Part shown: positions 10,001-18,272 of the stretch, piece by piece
Numbering within the stretch: the stretch's first letter is position 1
How the letters are laid out: each line of letters begins with the position of its first letter
Source of the DNA: Glandiceps talaboti
Lineage: Eukaryota > Hemichordata > Enteropneusta > Spengelidae
NCBI RefSeq assembly: GCF_964340395.1
Contig: NC_135563.1
Coordinates: 13,517,151-13,544,650, forward strand
Length of the DNA: 27,500 bases
Direction of reading: 5' to 3'
Made by a program: the position numbers and the translations under genes
Notes under the pieces: model-generated
Database searches by the model: none
The model's input: the letters and a program-made list of their open reading frames with translations, nothing else
Told to the model about the DNA's origin: nothing

Positions 10001-11758
10001 AACCTTTCAAAATTCAAAATTGAAAAAAATGAGGTAAAAAATAGTGGCTGAAATAATGATATTCAAATTAAGTCATTTTAGAATCCAAAATGGCCACCAA
10101 ACACTGTGTTTACTCGATGAGGAAATGAAAGATTGACAATTTCCTTCAAAGCAAGTTGGTGAACTCCAAATTTCTTTTATTATTTCAGAAGGACAATGGA
10201 ACAAGCTTTCATATGGCAAATCTTAGAGAGATTTGAATAACTTTGATTTTCAGGTAATTACGCTGTGTCCAAACAAATCAAACTGTGAGAGCCGAGTTTG
10301 AAAATATTTGACACAAAGTAAAAGCAAAGCACACCATGATTCTTACATTTATAATATCAAGATGAATATCTCCTGGTTCTAAGGGGATAGGCACTGCCTA
10401 ATACCCTGTTCAGGCATGCACAGTTACATCGGTGCTGCACCAACATAAAGTTACAACTGAATTCTTCTAAGCTACCAAGTTTGCCTGTCACATGCTGTAC
10501 ATAGTTTTAGCATAGCATACGGCAGGCAAAGTTGGTAGGTTGATAGAATTCAGTGGTAAATTTACACTGGTGCAGTGTCTGCATAACTGTGTTCCGGGGG
10601 GTTGGGGGGGGGGTTATGTCTGAACAAGGTATTAGTGAACGAACAGAACTAATCATTGATTGGTTTAACTATCTTGTACACCTGTATCTTACCTTTATAA
10701 TATTAAGATGAACATCTTCTGGTTCCAGTGGATACGCACTAGTGCATTGTAAGAAACAGAACTTATCATTGATTGGTTTAACTGTCTTGTAAACCTGTCT
10801 CATTGTACTCATGGTTTGCATACCAGATGAAATAATCATTGGACGTCCTTTCTTGGCAGTATTTTCTAAGTATGGCATGTTGTTCGTATCACCAGACCCA
10901 ACCTTAAAGAATGGAATTCCTAGTTCATCTAAAAAATCGACTGCTTTCTAAAAGGAAAAGAAAAAAATATTGAAGGAGAAACAGTTAAGATTTACAAAAT
11001 ATGGAAAAGTACTATGCCAAAATGCAAACTCATTATTCTTTAAATTGCATATGAAATACATGTTGCTACAAGTACATGTAAATTATCTAAATGCTGATAT
11101 CCTATTGGTTAAGAAGGTGGTCACATGATTTTTAGCAACTTGACTGTGATTGGCTTATTACATAAGAATGCTTCCAGCTTCATCAAATAAAACAGCCAGG
11201 ACTTCTGGGAAAGTCGTCATTTTTTGAACTATTGAATAACAAAGTTCAAAATTTTAATGAGAGCTAAAAAATGTGTAAAAAGTTTGTTACTGTATGTACA
11301 ATAACAAATCTTTTGACACTATTTATCAATATTTTACATTTACTTGAGTTACAAACATAGACTTGGTATACGTTGATTTTCCAAGTAGAAAGCCATGATA
11401 AAATTGTTTTATAAATTAAAAATCCAAAATAAATACCCATTAAATAATTTAATTAAATTCATTCAGACAGTGTCACATATGTTTGTAGTGGTAACATGTT
11501 CATTGGTAAATTATCGGTATGCAAATAATGATTACAACTATACCTACAGAGAGATAAATGAAAGGTTTGGCAAATGTTTATTAACATAAATATTAAAACT
11601 GATCAAGACTGTGTCATGTGTGGAATAGTGGTGACGTGGTAGTCACTTTATTAGAATTGTGAAGCATTGGTAGGATCGTAACACCAAACCACCCACACAC
11701 ACTCACACCCACCCATCCACCCACCCTCCCACCCCCACCCCCCCCCCCACACATACCC

Positions 11759-11789
<31 letters not shown>

Positions 11790-14700
11790 ACACATTTCAT
11801 TTGATGAAAATCCTATTGGGGCAGTGTGCCCTCTAAGCCAATTTGACAAGCCATTGATGCACACAATTTCTAGTGACATATGTTACCAAATTTGGTGTTC
11901 CCCTATCTCTTACTATGTGGTGACTCACAAGAAATGTCAGTTTGTATCATTTTGACTCACAACAACAAAATTTGGCTATCATTAGAGGGCATATTGTGTA
12001 GGTGTGTGCTGATGGGTCTGCTGAGGCTGAATGTGAGACTCAATATGAGACTAGTGTCATATTAGTCCTCCAATGTGAATCTGAATCTCAGACCAAATTT
12101 ATACACGTCTTGAACTCACGTCATCCATTCCTGATGCACCAAGTATTATTCCAACAGAATCTGCATAAGCCTTCAATTCCCTGTATTGGTCATGACTGAA
12201 TTCTAAGAATTCTTTATGTTCTCCATATGTCGCTCCCCAAGAGTGAGGAGAGTTGTAAGGCCTGGCCAATGCTGCCTTGTTGAATTTATGTTTCAGCTCA
12301 CTCTTCTGGAATTTGGCACAATCAGCACCTGCATCCTGTTAAGTGTAGATGACAGAGAGAAAGATAATATTAATACCAATTACAAGTTTGTTCTCTTCTT
12401 TTTTTTGAGGGGGGGGGGGGACCAGGGAGGGTTGGGTAATTGGAACCTCACCAGTTGCTATATTTGGTCTTCTAAAGAAATACATGTATTCTGCCTTGTG
12501 GGTAATGCATAACACTGGGTTTGAATCTGAAGATATCTTTACCCCATGGATAGCCTGTATATACAATACATAACAATTAATAGGGAGTAAAGAATCTGAT
12601 TAGTAATTTTCTTTTTTATCACACAAGGGTATGTGTCTTATTAAACTTTTGAAGCATCTCATACCGAGTAGTCTGTGTAAAATTAGACTGTGTCAAGGTC
12701 ATACTGTCATGTAGTATTTATACATAGAAACAAGTATGCTGTGCACTATGCATGTAGAACACTGCAGTATTACTTAGCATTTGAGTGTCAAGTAACTTGT
12801 GAATTAGTAAATGTAAAACCCAGGTATGATATGTTCTTAACCCAGGGTTCTCTGTCTACAAGTCTCTAAAGTCAAAAACATTAGTTTTACTAAAATATGA
12901 CAAACAAATTCAGCAGAAATAGACCACAAATAACAAATTCTACTTTAGTGAATTGGATTGAATTCAGAAATTGAGTGTGTTCAATATGCTAAGAAATAGG
13001 GGTCTTCTCTGTCTTTCATAAAAGACATTCAGTATATAATTCTACCCCTTCTTAATTATAACATTTTTTCTGAAACCTCTTGACATATCAAAACAATTTT
13101 AAAGTAACCCTTCTTTATCCTCTGCCCCCCCACCTCAATTAAAGGTTCACACGTGCACTCATTCACTTGCTCGCTCACTCGCTTGCCACACAAGCTCACA
13201 CAAACACAACGTGGCAGATATTGTGTCAGCCTTTTATAGCAAGCTATAACCTTCTAAAAAAAAAAGATCTACACATTTAAACTATAGATATTTATGGGTT
13301 TCTTCTTTCCCATAAAAATTAAGCTGTTAGCGAGGTAAGGTTAAAAAACTGACTGAAGGTCACGTTTAACTTTATGCACAATTTGGGTGATCTTAAAGAC
13401 CAAGAAACCGGGAACATGTGAAATAAATGACATACGTGTCAGAGTATTTAGTTACAGGCTACATGTGAATCAATAATAACCTATGACCTATGACCTTGTC
13501 AATGTCAATAAATCTCTTTCTGTAATGTATATATCTCTGCACTGGTCTATTAGTACTATGTGCCTAGTTCATTGAGTTTATATACATTCTATTGCACTTT
13601 ACTTCTGAAAATCATTCAACATGAGTTAGTTACTCAAAATTAATACTTTCAAAATGATTCAAACTCACTCTCCTTTTAGTTATAGAAGGCTGATAATTAT
13701 TTCACAAATGTACAAGTCAATTGTCTCATGGTGTTTAAATTGCAGAATGCATGTTATTATTCAAACAGAATATTGACTTTTATTTCTAAATTTTTAATAC
13801 CCATAAAACTTTTTTTTCAAGAGTGTGGAAAAATGAAGAATACTTGATAAAAGATACGTATCTGTATTAAAGCTAGGGAGTTGGGGAGTACTGTTTGGCC
13901 CCCTAACATAAGGGACCGGACAGAATTTACGGCAGGGGGGGGGGCCTGGGGAGAAATTATCTCTGACTTGGTTTTTTTCCTGGCCCCCCCATCCACTGTG
14001 ACCAAAATTTCACAGCCCCCCCTTTCAAAAGTATAAAAATTTCATGGCCCCCCCCCAAAAAAAAAGAAAAAAAAAGAAGAAAAAAAGTGCACAATATCCT
14101 GCCCCCTACGTATACAATAACTAAAAAGAGTACAAATTTTTTTGTTACTGTAGCACAACTGTAATATTTCTTTTGGTACTACTATTATGTTACTATTTCA
14201 GCCCAAACAACTTAGTAGTTGTAGAAGAATTTTTTTAGAAAACAAAACAAAATAAAACATTTTGACCATACATGTAATCATACACATGTGGTATAATCTT
14301 GTTTATTTCCCAACTAGACACCATAAGTAGTCATCACTTAATACCAAGGCATTTGATGTGGTGGTTTTAACTGTCATTCACTGATACATACACAGAAACA
14401 CAGACACAGAGTAAACACACATTCACATGCGTGATTTGTGAAAAACTGTAGCGGGGACATTTGTGGGGAGTATCTAAGGACATCACATCACCTACATAGT
14501 GTATTCAAATATCTATTTATACTCATAACACAATAACTATCTAATGTCAGACATTTGTGATGTCATGAAGTGCTAGCAAACTAAGGATTTTATGCACACT
14601 GAGGTCTGACAAATATAGCTTTCACTTTCCTACACCAAATGCATTACCAATACACATGTAAATGTAAGACATTTGTGACTTCATGAAAGTGCAAAGAAAT

Positions 14701-15219
14701 TCAGAATGTTGTGGAATACTTAGATGTAATCAATATGCTTTCAGTTCCAAAACCATACATATTTAAACCTATAGTGTCAGGCATTTGTGACTTCATGATG
14801 GGGACAGCAAATTCAGAATTGTATTCAATACACTGTACAGTGATCAGATGAGTATTACTCACAGTTTTCTAAACCATTCACATTAAGCTTGAAGTGCAGT
14901 GTCAATGATGAATAGCCTTTGCAATACAATCCCTTTATTCATAATCTTGAATTTATATAAAGGCAAGTTTCCATGATCCAGCCAGTCTACCTGATCTAGT
15001 TTGAACAATAAGGGAGCCATCCTGGTCTTTTTGATGGCTAGACTCATTTGATTCGCTGTCACTCTCACTGTCACTGTCACTAGTACTTGATGTATCGGTG
15101 TCACTATCACTACGAATTTCTTCTAAAACAATATCTCCTTCTTCACTGTCACACAGTTCCTCTTCACTTTCACCACCTGTGTTCTTTTCAATCACTGACT
15201 TCTGTTGCTCTCTTGAAGT

Positions 15220-15270
<51 letters not shown>

Positions 15271-15395
15271 CACACACACACATATGTATCCTTGATGGTA
15301 ATTACACACTGAACCTGTTTCCACAGTGCTAAAATGTATGTATGTATGTATGTATGTATGTATGTATGTATGTATGTATACATATGTGTGTGTAT

Positions 15396-15434
<39 letters not shown>

Positions 15435-16996
15435 CAACTTGGAGTATATAAGAGTAATTCAGGGTGTATCAAATTAATCTTGAGTAGTGTTTTCATGCTT
15501 CACTAAATAGGTACATACAAACGTACACACTTCCATTTTAATACATAAATGAAAGTGTAGACATTCAATATTAAAGGCGATATCAAGTGCTATCTCAATA
15601 TCAAGTGCAATGCTAAATTTTCTAACATATCAATTTTTTTCAATGACAAAATATTTCGCGGCCCCCCCCTTACAAACCATGAGAATTTTCATGGCCCCCC
15701 CTTCAAGCCTCCCATTTTTTTCATGGCCCCCCCAATTTCTCCCCAGGCCCCCCCCTCTGCCGTAAATTCTGTCCGGTCCCTAAGCATAATTTGTAGCTTG
15801 GTTAATGAATGGACACCGATCTACACTAGCTTCAAATGAAATGTAGTAAAAGTTTGACTTGTTCTGAGAATGTTATTTGTCAATATAAAGGATTTGAAGT
15901 TGGCTATTAGTTACCACGGCTTATCCAATCACAGGTGACGTTTGCGATTGCGATTCACTTCGTCCCATTTTCAACTCGTCCCATTTCAACTCGCCCCAAT
16001 TTCAACTCGCCCCATTTTCAACTCGCTCCATTTTTAACTCGTCCCATTTTCAACTCGCCCCAACAACACTAGGAAATGTTTATAAATGTAAACGATACAT
16101 GGACTCGAAGTACGGAGACCGAAACATTTACATGATTTTACCTACGTAGCCAGTTGAAGCGTAGCAAATGTAACATTTCGTAGCAGAAAGTGGTGTGGGT
16201 TTTGGCTAAGTGTTTGGTAGATCTAGAACTTATACTAGCACAACAACTTTCCTCAGTCATGGAATATCACTTTTCACACTTTTAGGACTTAATGTTTACA
16301 ACCCAAATAAGAAATAATAATGATAATAACCAGGGAGAATATTAGTGACTGACATGCTTTACGACTTCCGCGCGTACGGGTTTTGGAGACGTGTTTCCTC
16401 TCCCTAGTTAACGCAACTTAGTATTGTAGTAATAGTATGTGTTTACAGCGCAAGTGGTACATCATTTGCACAGGTAAATTATATTGTAAAGAGTTGGGGC
16501 GAGTTGAAAATGGGGCGAGTTGAAATTGGGGCGAGTTGAAAATTGGACGAGTTGAGTGGGACGAGTTGAAATGGGACGAGTTGAAATTGGGACGAGTTGA
16601 TCCGTCACCGACGTTTGCTACTTCCTGATTACGTAACATGTGAGACAGGTGTGGCTAGGGAAAATTGGAAAAAAATTTGAATCCGTTCCCTGTGACAGTT
16701 AAAAACAGACACGCAATGTGCATGGCAGTGTTCCTATGAATAACGTAATTATGTACAATAGTTATCAATGGCAGGTCATTTAAAGTTTCGAGAAATAGAA
16801 AGTGACACGTGTTCAAACACCCACGAGTTGTAGTATAAATGTACAGTAAAATGTTATTACGAACCTTAGCAACTTGAATCATCTGCTTGGCTATGTTGAT
16901 GTCACCTTGGTGGTTCTGCCCGATTTCGGCGATAAAGAAACATGGATGGTTACCGCCGATCATGCGACCGGGTGCTATCTCGATTTCTAGAGGCAT
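6835..16996 (-). CDS. NANS: Sialic acid synthase (N-acetylneuraminate-9-phosphate synthase), six coding exons
   Basis: The protein condenses phosphoenolpyruvate with N-acetylmannosamine-6-phosphate to give N-acetylneuraminate-9-phosphate in the cytosol. Exons read on the minus strand: 16996-16865, 12335-12120, 10947-10693, 9814-9655, 9337-9231, 7023-6835. Joined they give 352 residues; human NANS has about 359. Visible motifs: AEIGQNHQGD (residues 23-32), ADCAKFQKS (48-56), KVGSGDTNN (131-139), SSGMQ (156-160), QCTSAYPL (183-190), IGYSGHE (212-218), ERHIT (236-240), DKTWKGNDHKASL (242-254). H217 and H238 match the metal-binding histidines of the bacterial NeuB barrel. Residues from about 291 form the C-terminal SAF (antifreeze-like) domain. 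The start MPLE is conserved with vertebrates. Every catalytic motif is intact, so I infer a working gene. A TTTATT at 6160-6165 could be its poly(A) signal, but that is weak. Confidence 0.95.
7380..8060. repeat. 114-bp tandem array with dimeric higher-order structure
   Basis: The phrase TTGGCTGTTGCTATGGGCGT starts at 7449, 7565, 7679, 7793 and 7907, and a variant (TTGGTTGTTGCTAAGGGCGT) at 8021. The spacings are 116, 114, 114, 114 and 114 bp. Units 2 and 4, and units 3 and 5, are more alike than neighbours are, giving a 228-bp dimer. A partial unit precedes the first. Reading frames here are repeat artefacts. Confidence 0.92.
8604..8660. repeat. (CA)n microsatellite with GACA tail
   Basis: CA dinucleotides with one interruption, followed by AGACAGACAGAC, inside the right part of the TIR element. 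Confidence 0.9.
8705..9230. other. NANS intron 5 remainder
   Basis: Unremarkable AT-rich intron sequence; no repeat boundary or exon seen. Confidence 0.5.
9231..9337 (-). CDS. NANS: NANS coding exon 5
   Basis: Completes E255 and encodes up to residue 290, from PAELKELIAEIR to CEMGTFNK. This is the linker from the TIM barrel to the SAF domain and matches human SLEPGELAELVRSVRLVER. The acceptor is TTCTAG and the donor is GTAAAC. Confidence 0.92.
9655..9814 (-). CDS. NANS: NANS coding exon 4
   Basis: Encodes residues 202-254 plus the first base of codon 255, from QYQKEFPDIPIGYSGHE to DHKASL. It holds both putative metal-ligand histidines, H217 and H238. The acceptor is CTCAG and the donor is GTAAAT. 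The exon ends in phase 1 and the split codon is restored as Glu by exon 5. Confidence 0.95.
9815..10340. other. NANS intron 3, proximal to exon 4
   Basis: Unremarkable AT-rich intron sequence; nothing recognised. Confidence 0.5.
10341..10400 (-). pseudogene. Relic of duplicated NANS exon 3 (3' part with donor site)
   Basis: On the minus strand this reads AGTGCCTATCCCCTT, then AGAACCAGGAGATATTCATC, then TTGATATTATAAATGTAAG. That is a clear copy of the exon 3 end (SAYPLEPEDVHLNIIK plus GTAAG donor) at 10693-10750. One inserted base shifts the frame after the SAYPL codons. The donor is still GTAAG. It continues, beyond a MITE, at 10633-10685. Confidence 0.88.
10401..10632. mobile_element. 232-bp foldback MITE inside the exon relic
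   Basis: The ends ATACCCTGTTCAGGCATG (10401 onward) and the inverted partner of ATACCTTGTTCAGACAT (to 10632) are flanked by TA at 10399-10400 and 10633-10634. The two halves are complementary almost throughout: 'actgaattct', 'tttgcctg' and 'ctgcacca' blocks recur inverted. A G run of about 17 bases interrupts the right arm. It has no coding capacity. Confidence 0.85.
10633..10685 (-). pseudogene. Relic of duplicated NANS exon 3 (5' part)
   Basis: The plus strand shows AACAGAACTAATCATTGATT then GGTTTAACTATCTTGTACAC, against exon 3 AACAGAACTTATCATTGATT then GGTTTAACTGTCTTGTAAAC at 10755-10795. In the exon frame the Lys codon after IND (K178) is TAG, so the copy is dead. It abuts the functional exon's donor region directly, which marks the tandem-duplication junction at about 10685/10686. 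Confidence 0.88.
10693..10947 (-). CDS. NANS: NANS coding exon 3
   Basis: Encodes residues 117-201, from KAVDFLDELG to EDVHLNIIK. It carries KVGSGDTNN, the KKGRPMIISSGMQ strand and FLQCTSAYPL. The acceptor is TTTTAG above 10947 and the donor is GTAAGA below 10693; both ends are phase 0. The last roughly 113 bp, donor included, are tandemly duplicated immediately downstream in the gene (see 10341-10685). Confidence 0.95.
10948..11683. other. NANS intron 2, proximal to exon 3
   Basis: AT-rich intron sequence without a recognised element. Confidence 0.5.
11684..11793. repeat. C-rich and (CA)n simple repeat
   Basis: ACCC/CACA units, then two long C runs (about 11740-11775), then CA dinucleotides. 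Confidence 0.92.
11822..11996. mobile_element. 175-bp CAGTG-ended MITE, copy 1
   Basis: Starts CAGTGTGCCCTCTAAGCC and ends with the inverse of CAATATGCCCTCTAATG. The interior (AATTTGAC.AGCCA, CTTACTATGTGGT, ACAACAACAAAATTTGGCT) is shared with 25092-25263. No clear target duplication remains. Confidence 0.75.
12120..12335 (-). CDS. NANS: NANS coding exon 2
   Basis: Encodes residues 45-116, from DAGADCAKFQKSEL to GASGMDD. The acceptor is CAG just above 12335 and the donor is GTGAGT below 12120; both ends are phase 0. Human NANS has FFTASGMDE where this exon reads IILGASGMDD, a mild local divergence. Confidence 0.94.
12336..13903. other. NANS intron 1, proximal to exon 2
   Basis: Contains a T/G run at about 12396-12421 and a nuclear-receptor-type direct repeat, TGACCTATGACCT, at 13484-13496. 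No exon is seen. Confidence 0.45.
14151..14420. mobile_element. Nested fragment of GCACAACTG-type element
   Basis: TAGCACAACTGTAATA at 14151 matches the left end of the element at 7321. Further in, TTTCCCAACTAGACACCATA (about 14307) and a short ACACAGAAACACAGACACAG tract match that element's right portion. The copy appears internally deleted and its right terminus is missing. Confidence 0.6.
14546..14885. repeat. Three-unit tandem repeat (about 111-118 bp)
   Basis: GTCAGACATTTGTGATGTCA (14546), GTAAGACATTTGTGACTTCA (14664) and GTCAGGCATTTGTGACTTCA (14775) begin successive diverged units, each followed by T(G/T)CA-rich and 'caaattcagaat' phrases. Confidence 0.8.
14953..15222 (-). pseudogene. 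Acidic Ser/Asp/Glu-rich reading frame, possible transposon protein remnant
   Basis: The minus strand reads SREQQKSVIEKNTGGESEEE, then SEEGDIVLEEIRSDSDTD, then a run of SDSE units, then VQTRSGRLAGSWKLAFI and a stop. Upstream it runs into a TG microsatellite. The acidic run is not a simple nucleotide repeat: Ser codons vary and the composition fits selection on protein. A '(Q/R)TRSGR' tail is common in retroelement and transposon polyproteins, but that is weak evidence. It sits inside the 13912-15780 element, so element origin is the simplest reading. It is not part of NANS. Confidence 0.4.
15223..15288. repeat. (CA)n-(TA)n-(CA)n microsatellite
   Basis: Directly visible dinucleotide tracts. 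Confidence 0.93.
15334..15432. repeat. (ATGT)n and (TG)n microsatellite
   Basis: About twelve TATG units, then TG dinucleotides. Together with the CA tract at 15223-15288 it could pair as a long imperfect hairpin. Confidence 0.93.
15946..16609. mobile_element. 664-bp element with inverted tandem-repeat arms and 9-bp target duplication
   Basis: GACGTTTGC stands at 15937-15945 and again at 16610-16618, flanking the element. The left arm (about 15960-16065) is an array of TCAACTCGCCCCATTT-type units. The right arm (about 16495-16601) is the same unit inverted, AAATGGGGCGAGTTGA. The outermost 21 bp match in inverted orientation at about 14 positions. The central roughly 430 bp shows no coding frame. 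A 9-bp duplication with long variable arms is reminiscent of Mutator-like elements, but this is inference. Confidence 0.75.
16865..16996 (-). CDS. NANS: NANS coding exon 1
   Basis: Encodes residues 1-44, from MPLEIEIAPG to IQVAK, including the PEP-site motif AEIGQNHQGD. It ends in phase 0 at AAG with donor GTTCGT (16864 downward). The following intron, about 4.5 kb, holds two large transposable elements. Confidence 0.95.
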
Positions 16997-18112
16997 TTTG
17001 AGAAGATATATTTTTATACTAAGTCAAGTGATGTCTGCTGTGCTACGACTACGAGTGTCTCCTAGGAAGATACAGAGAACTTTCAGTGACAGCGCCCTCT
17101 GTAGCGTTTAAATACTTTTCAGACCATTTAAGTCGGTGTGAATAAAGACACAGATCACGTTCACCAACCCCGGCAGCCGTCTGTTACAACAGTGTAGTGC
17201 CACGCCCATATTATATTAAATTTGTTGTCTTCAAGTGACCTTTTTCGACAAAAAATTTTGATTTGAATGTATATCATTATTACAAAATTGGTTTTACTAG
17301 TATATGCCTCAACTATCAATATTGCATCAACATGAATTTCATTTCTGTTTTTGATGTCCACTTTTTGAATTGAGAGCTAGATAGTTACCAAAATAGTTAT
17401 ATACTGTGTGACATCTGTGTAGCATATCTTCACAATCTGAAAGTGCCTCTCTTATATGTAATTTATCAAAATATATATTTCTTTTCAAATGAGAAAGAAG
17501 TTAAAAACAGGAATTTTGAGGTGTCAATCTAATCTGTGATTACAATGTAAAATCTGTTTACCTTTCTTGTCCACATGTCAATGAAAACGGCAAATGTTCA
17601 TTACAACATGAAGCTCCAGAAATTGGGATTTTAACAAATATTTGACTGTAAATAGATATTTGAAATGCAAATATATGCCGGAAGTCACCTCTCACATTTA
17701 GGCTGGTGGCCTATTGTATGTGAATAAAGTAATTCATTATATTGTGACTTATATCATTAACAGTGTTATATTATACCAATCATTAGATTATTATTTTACA
17801 TCATTTCACTAACTGTTTTAGCAACATTTTTCTTGTAATGATTTGATATTGTAAATATAACCAGTTGTATGAATGAACATTTGTAAATACATAAATTATT
17901 TTATTACAATATAAATATTACATTGTTTATCAATGGAGTCAAGAACGTTATCACTTTGCATACCATTCAAGGAAAATACTAACGGCAATGTTTATGTAGA
18001 TGTCTTAATTAATTACTGGTTTGCAAGTTTGTTTCAATATTAACTGTAGAGCGCAAATATCTGGTTACTTAGAGGGCCTACTTTGACCCCATGTTGACCT
18101 CGACAAACCAAC
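16997..18112. promoter_or_regulatory. Shared head-to-head intergenic region of NANS and FNTA
   Basis: The start codons of the two divergent genes are 1,116 bp apart, so this interval must contain both 5' UTRs and core promoters unless there are distant non-coding first exons. An ETS-type site CCGGAAGT lies at about 17677-17684. Most of 17200-18000 is AT-rich and featureless, which suggests two separate promoters near the two ends rather than one compact bidirectional promoter. No TATA box could be assigned with confidence. Confidence 0.55.
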
Positions 18113-18272
18113 ATGGCCGAGACGGAAAGTGCGAGGACTCAGCAGCATGTAAGCACTGATTCTGATGATGATGTGAAACTGTATCGTGATCGTCAGGAAT
18201 GGAAAGATGTAGTACCTGTACCACAAGACGACGGACCAACTCCAGTGGTACAAATCGCTTACTCTGAAAGAT
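18113..18272 (+). CDS. FNTA: FNTA coding exon 1
   Basis: Encodes residues 1-53 plus one base of F54. It opens [10 protein letters not shown], runs through a short Asp-rich stretch, then reads [20 protein letters not shown] and [10 protein letters not shown] as in vertebrates. The donor is GTAAGA at 18273. The ATG was chosen because it precedes the conserved block without an intervening stop; no upstream in-frame extension is supported. Confidence 0.92.

Larger units (their letters stand above)
13912..15780. mobile_element. 1.87-kb TIR element in NANS intron 1
   Basis: GGGACCGGACAGAATTTACG (from 13912) is perfectly inverted at the right end (to 15780). The perfect terminal repeat is 24 bp, and similarity extends to about 50 bp through a G run and CCTGGGGAGAAATT. 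The flanks TAACATAA (13904-13911) and TAAGCATAA (15781-15789) look like a target duplication of 8-9 bp with one indel. Both arms carry GGCCCCCC-type repeats. The interior holds a nested fragment of another element, a three-unit tandem repeat, an acidic reading frame on the minus strand and microsatellites. I do not recognise the family. Confidence 0.8.

Noticed and set aside
10341-10400. A mutually exclusive alternative exon 3 of NANS
   Set aside because: The copy has a stop, a frameshift and a 232-bp insertion, and lacks its own acceptor.
15222-15437. Long HTHT and ICVCV frames
   Set aside because: Microsatellite translations.
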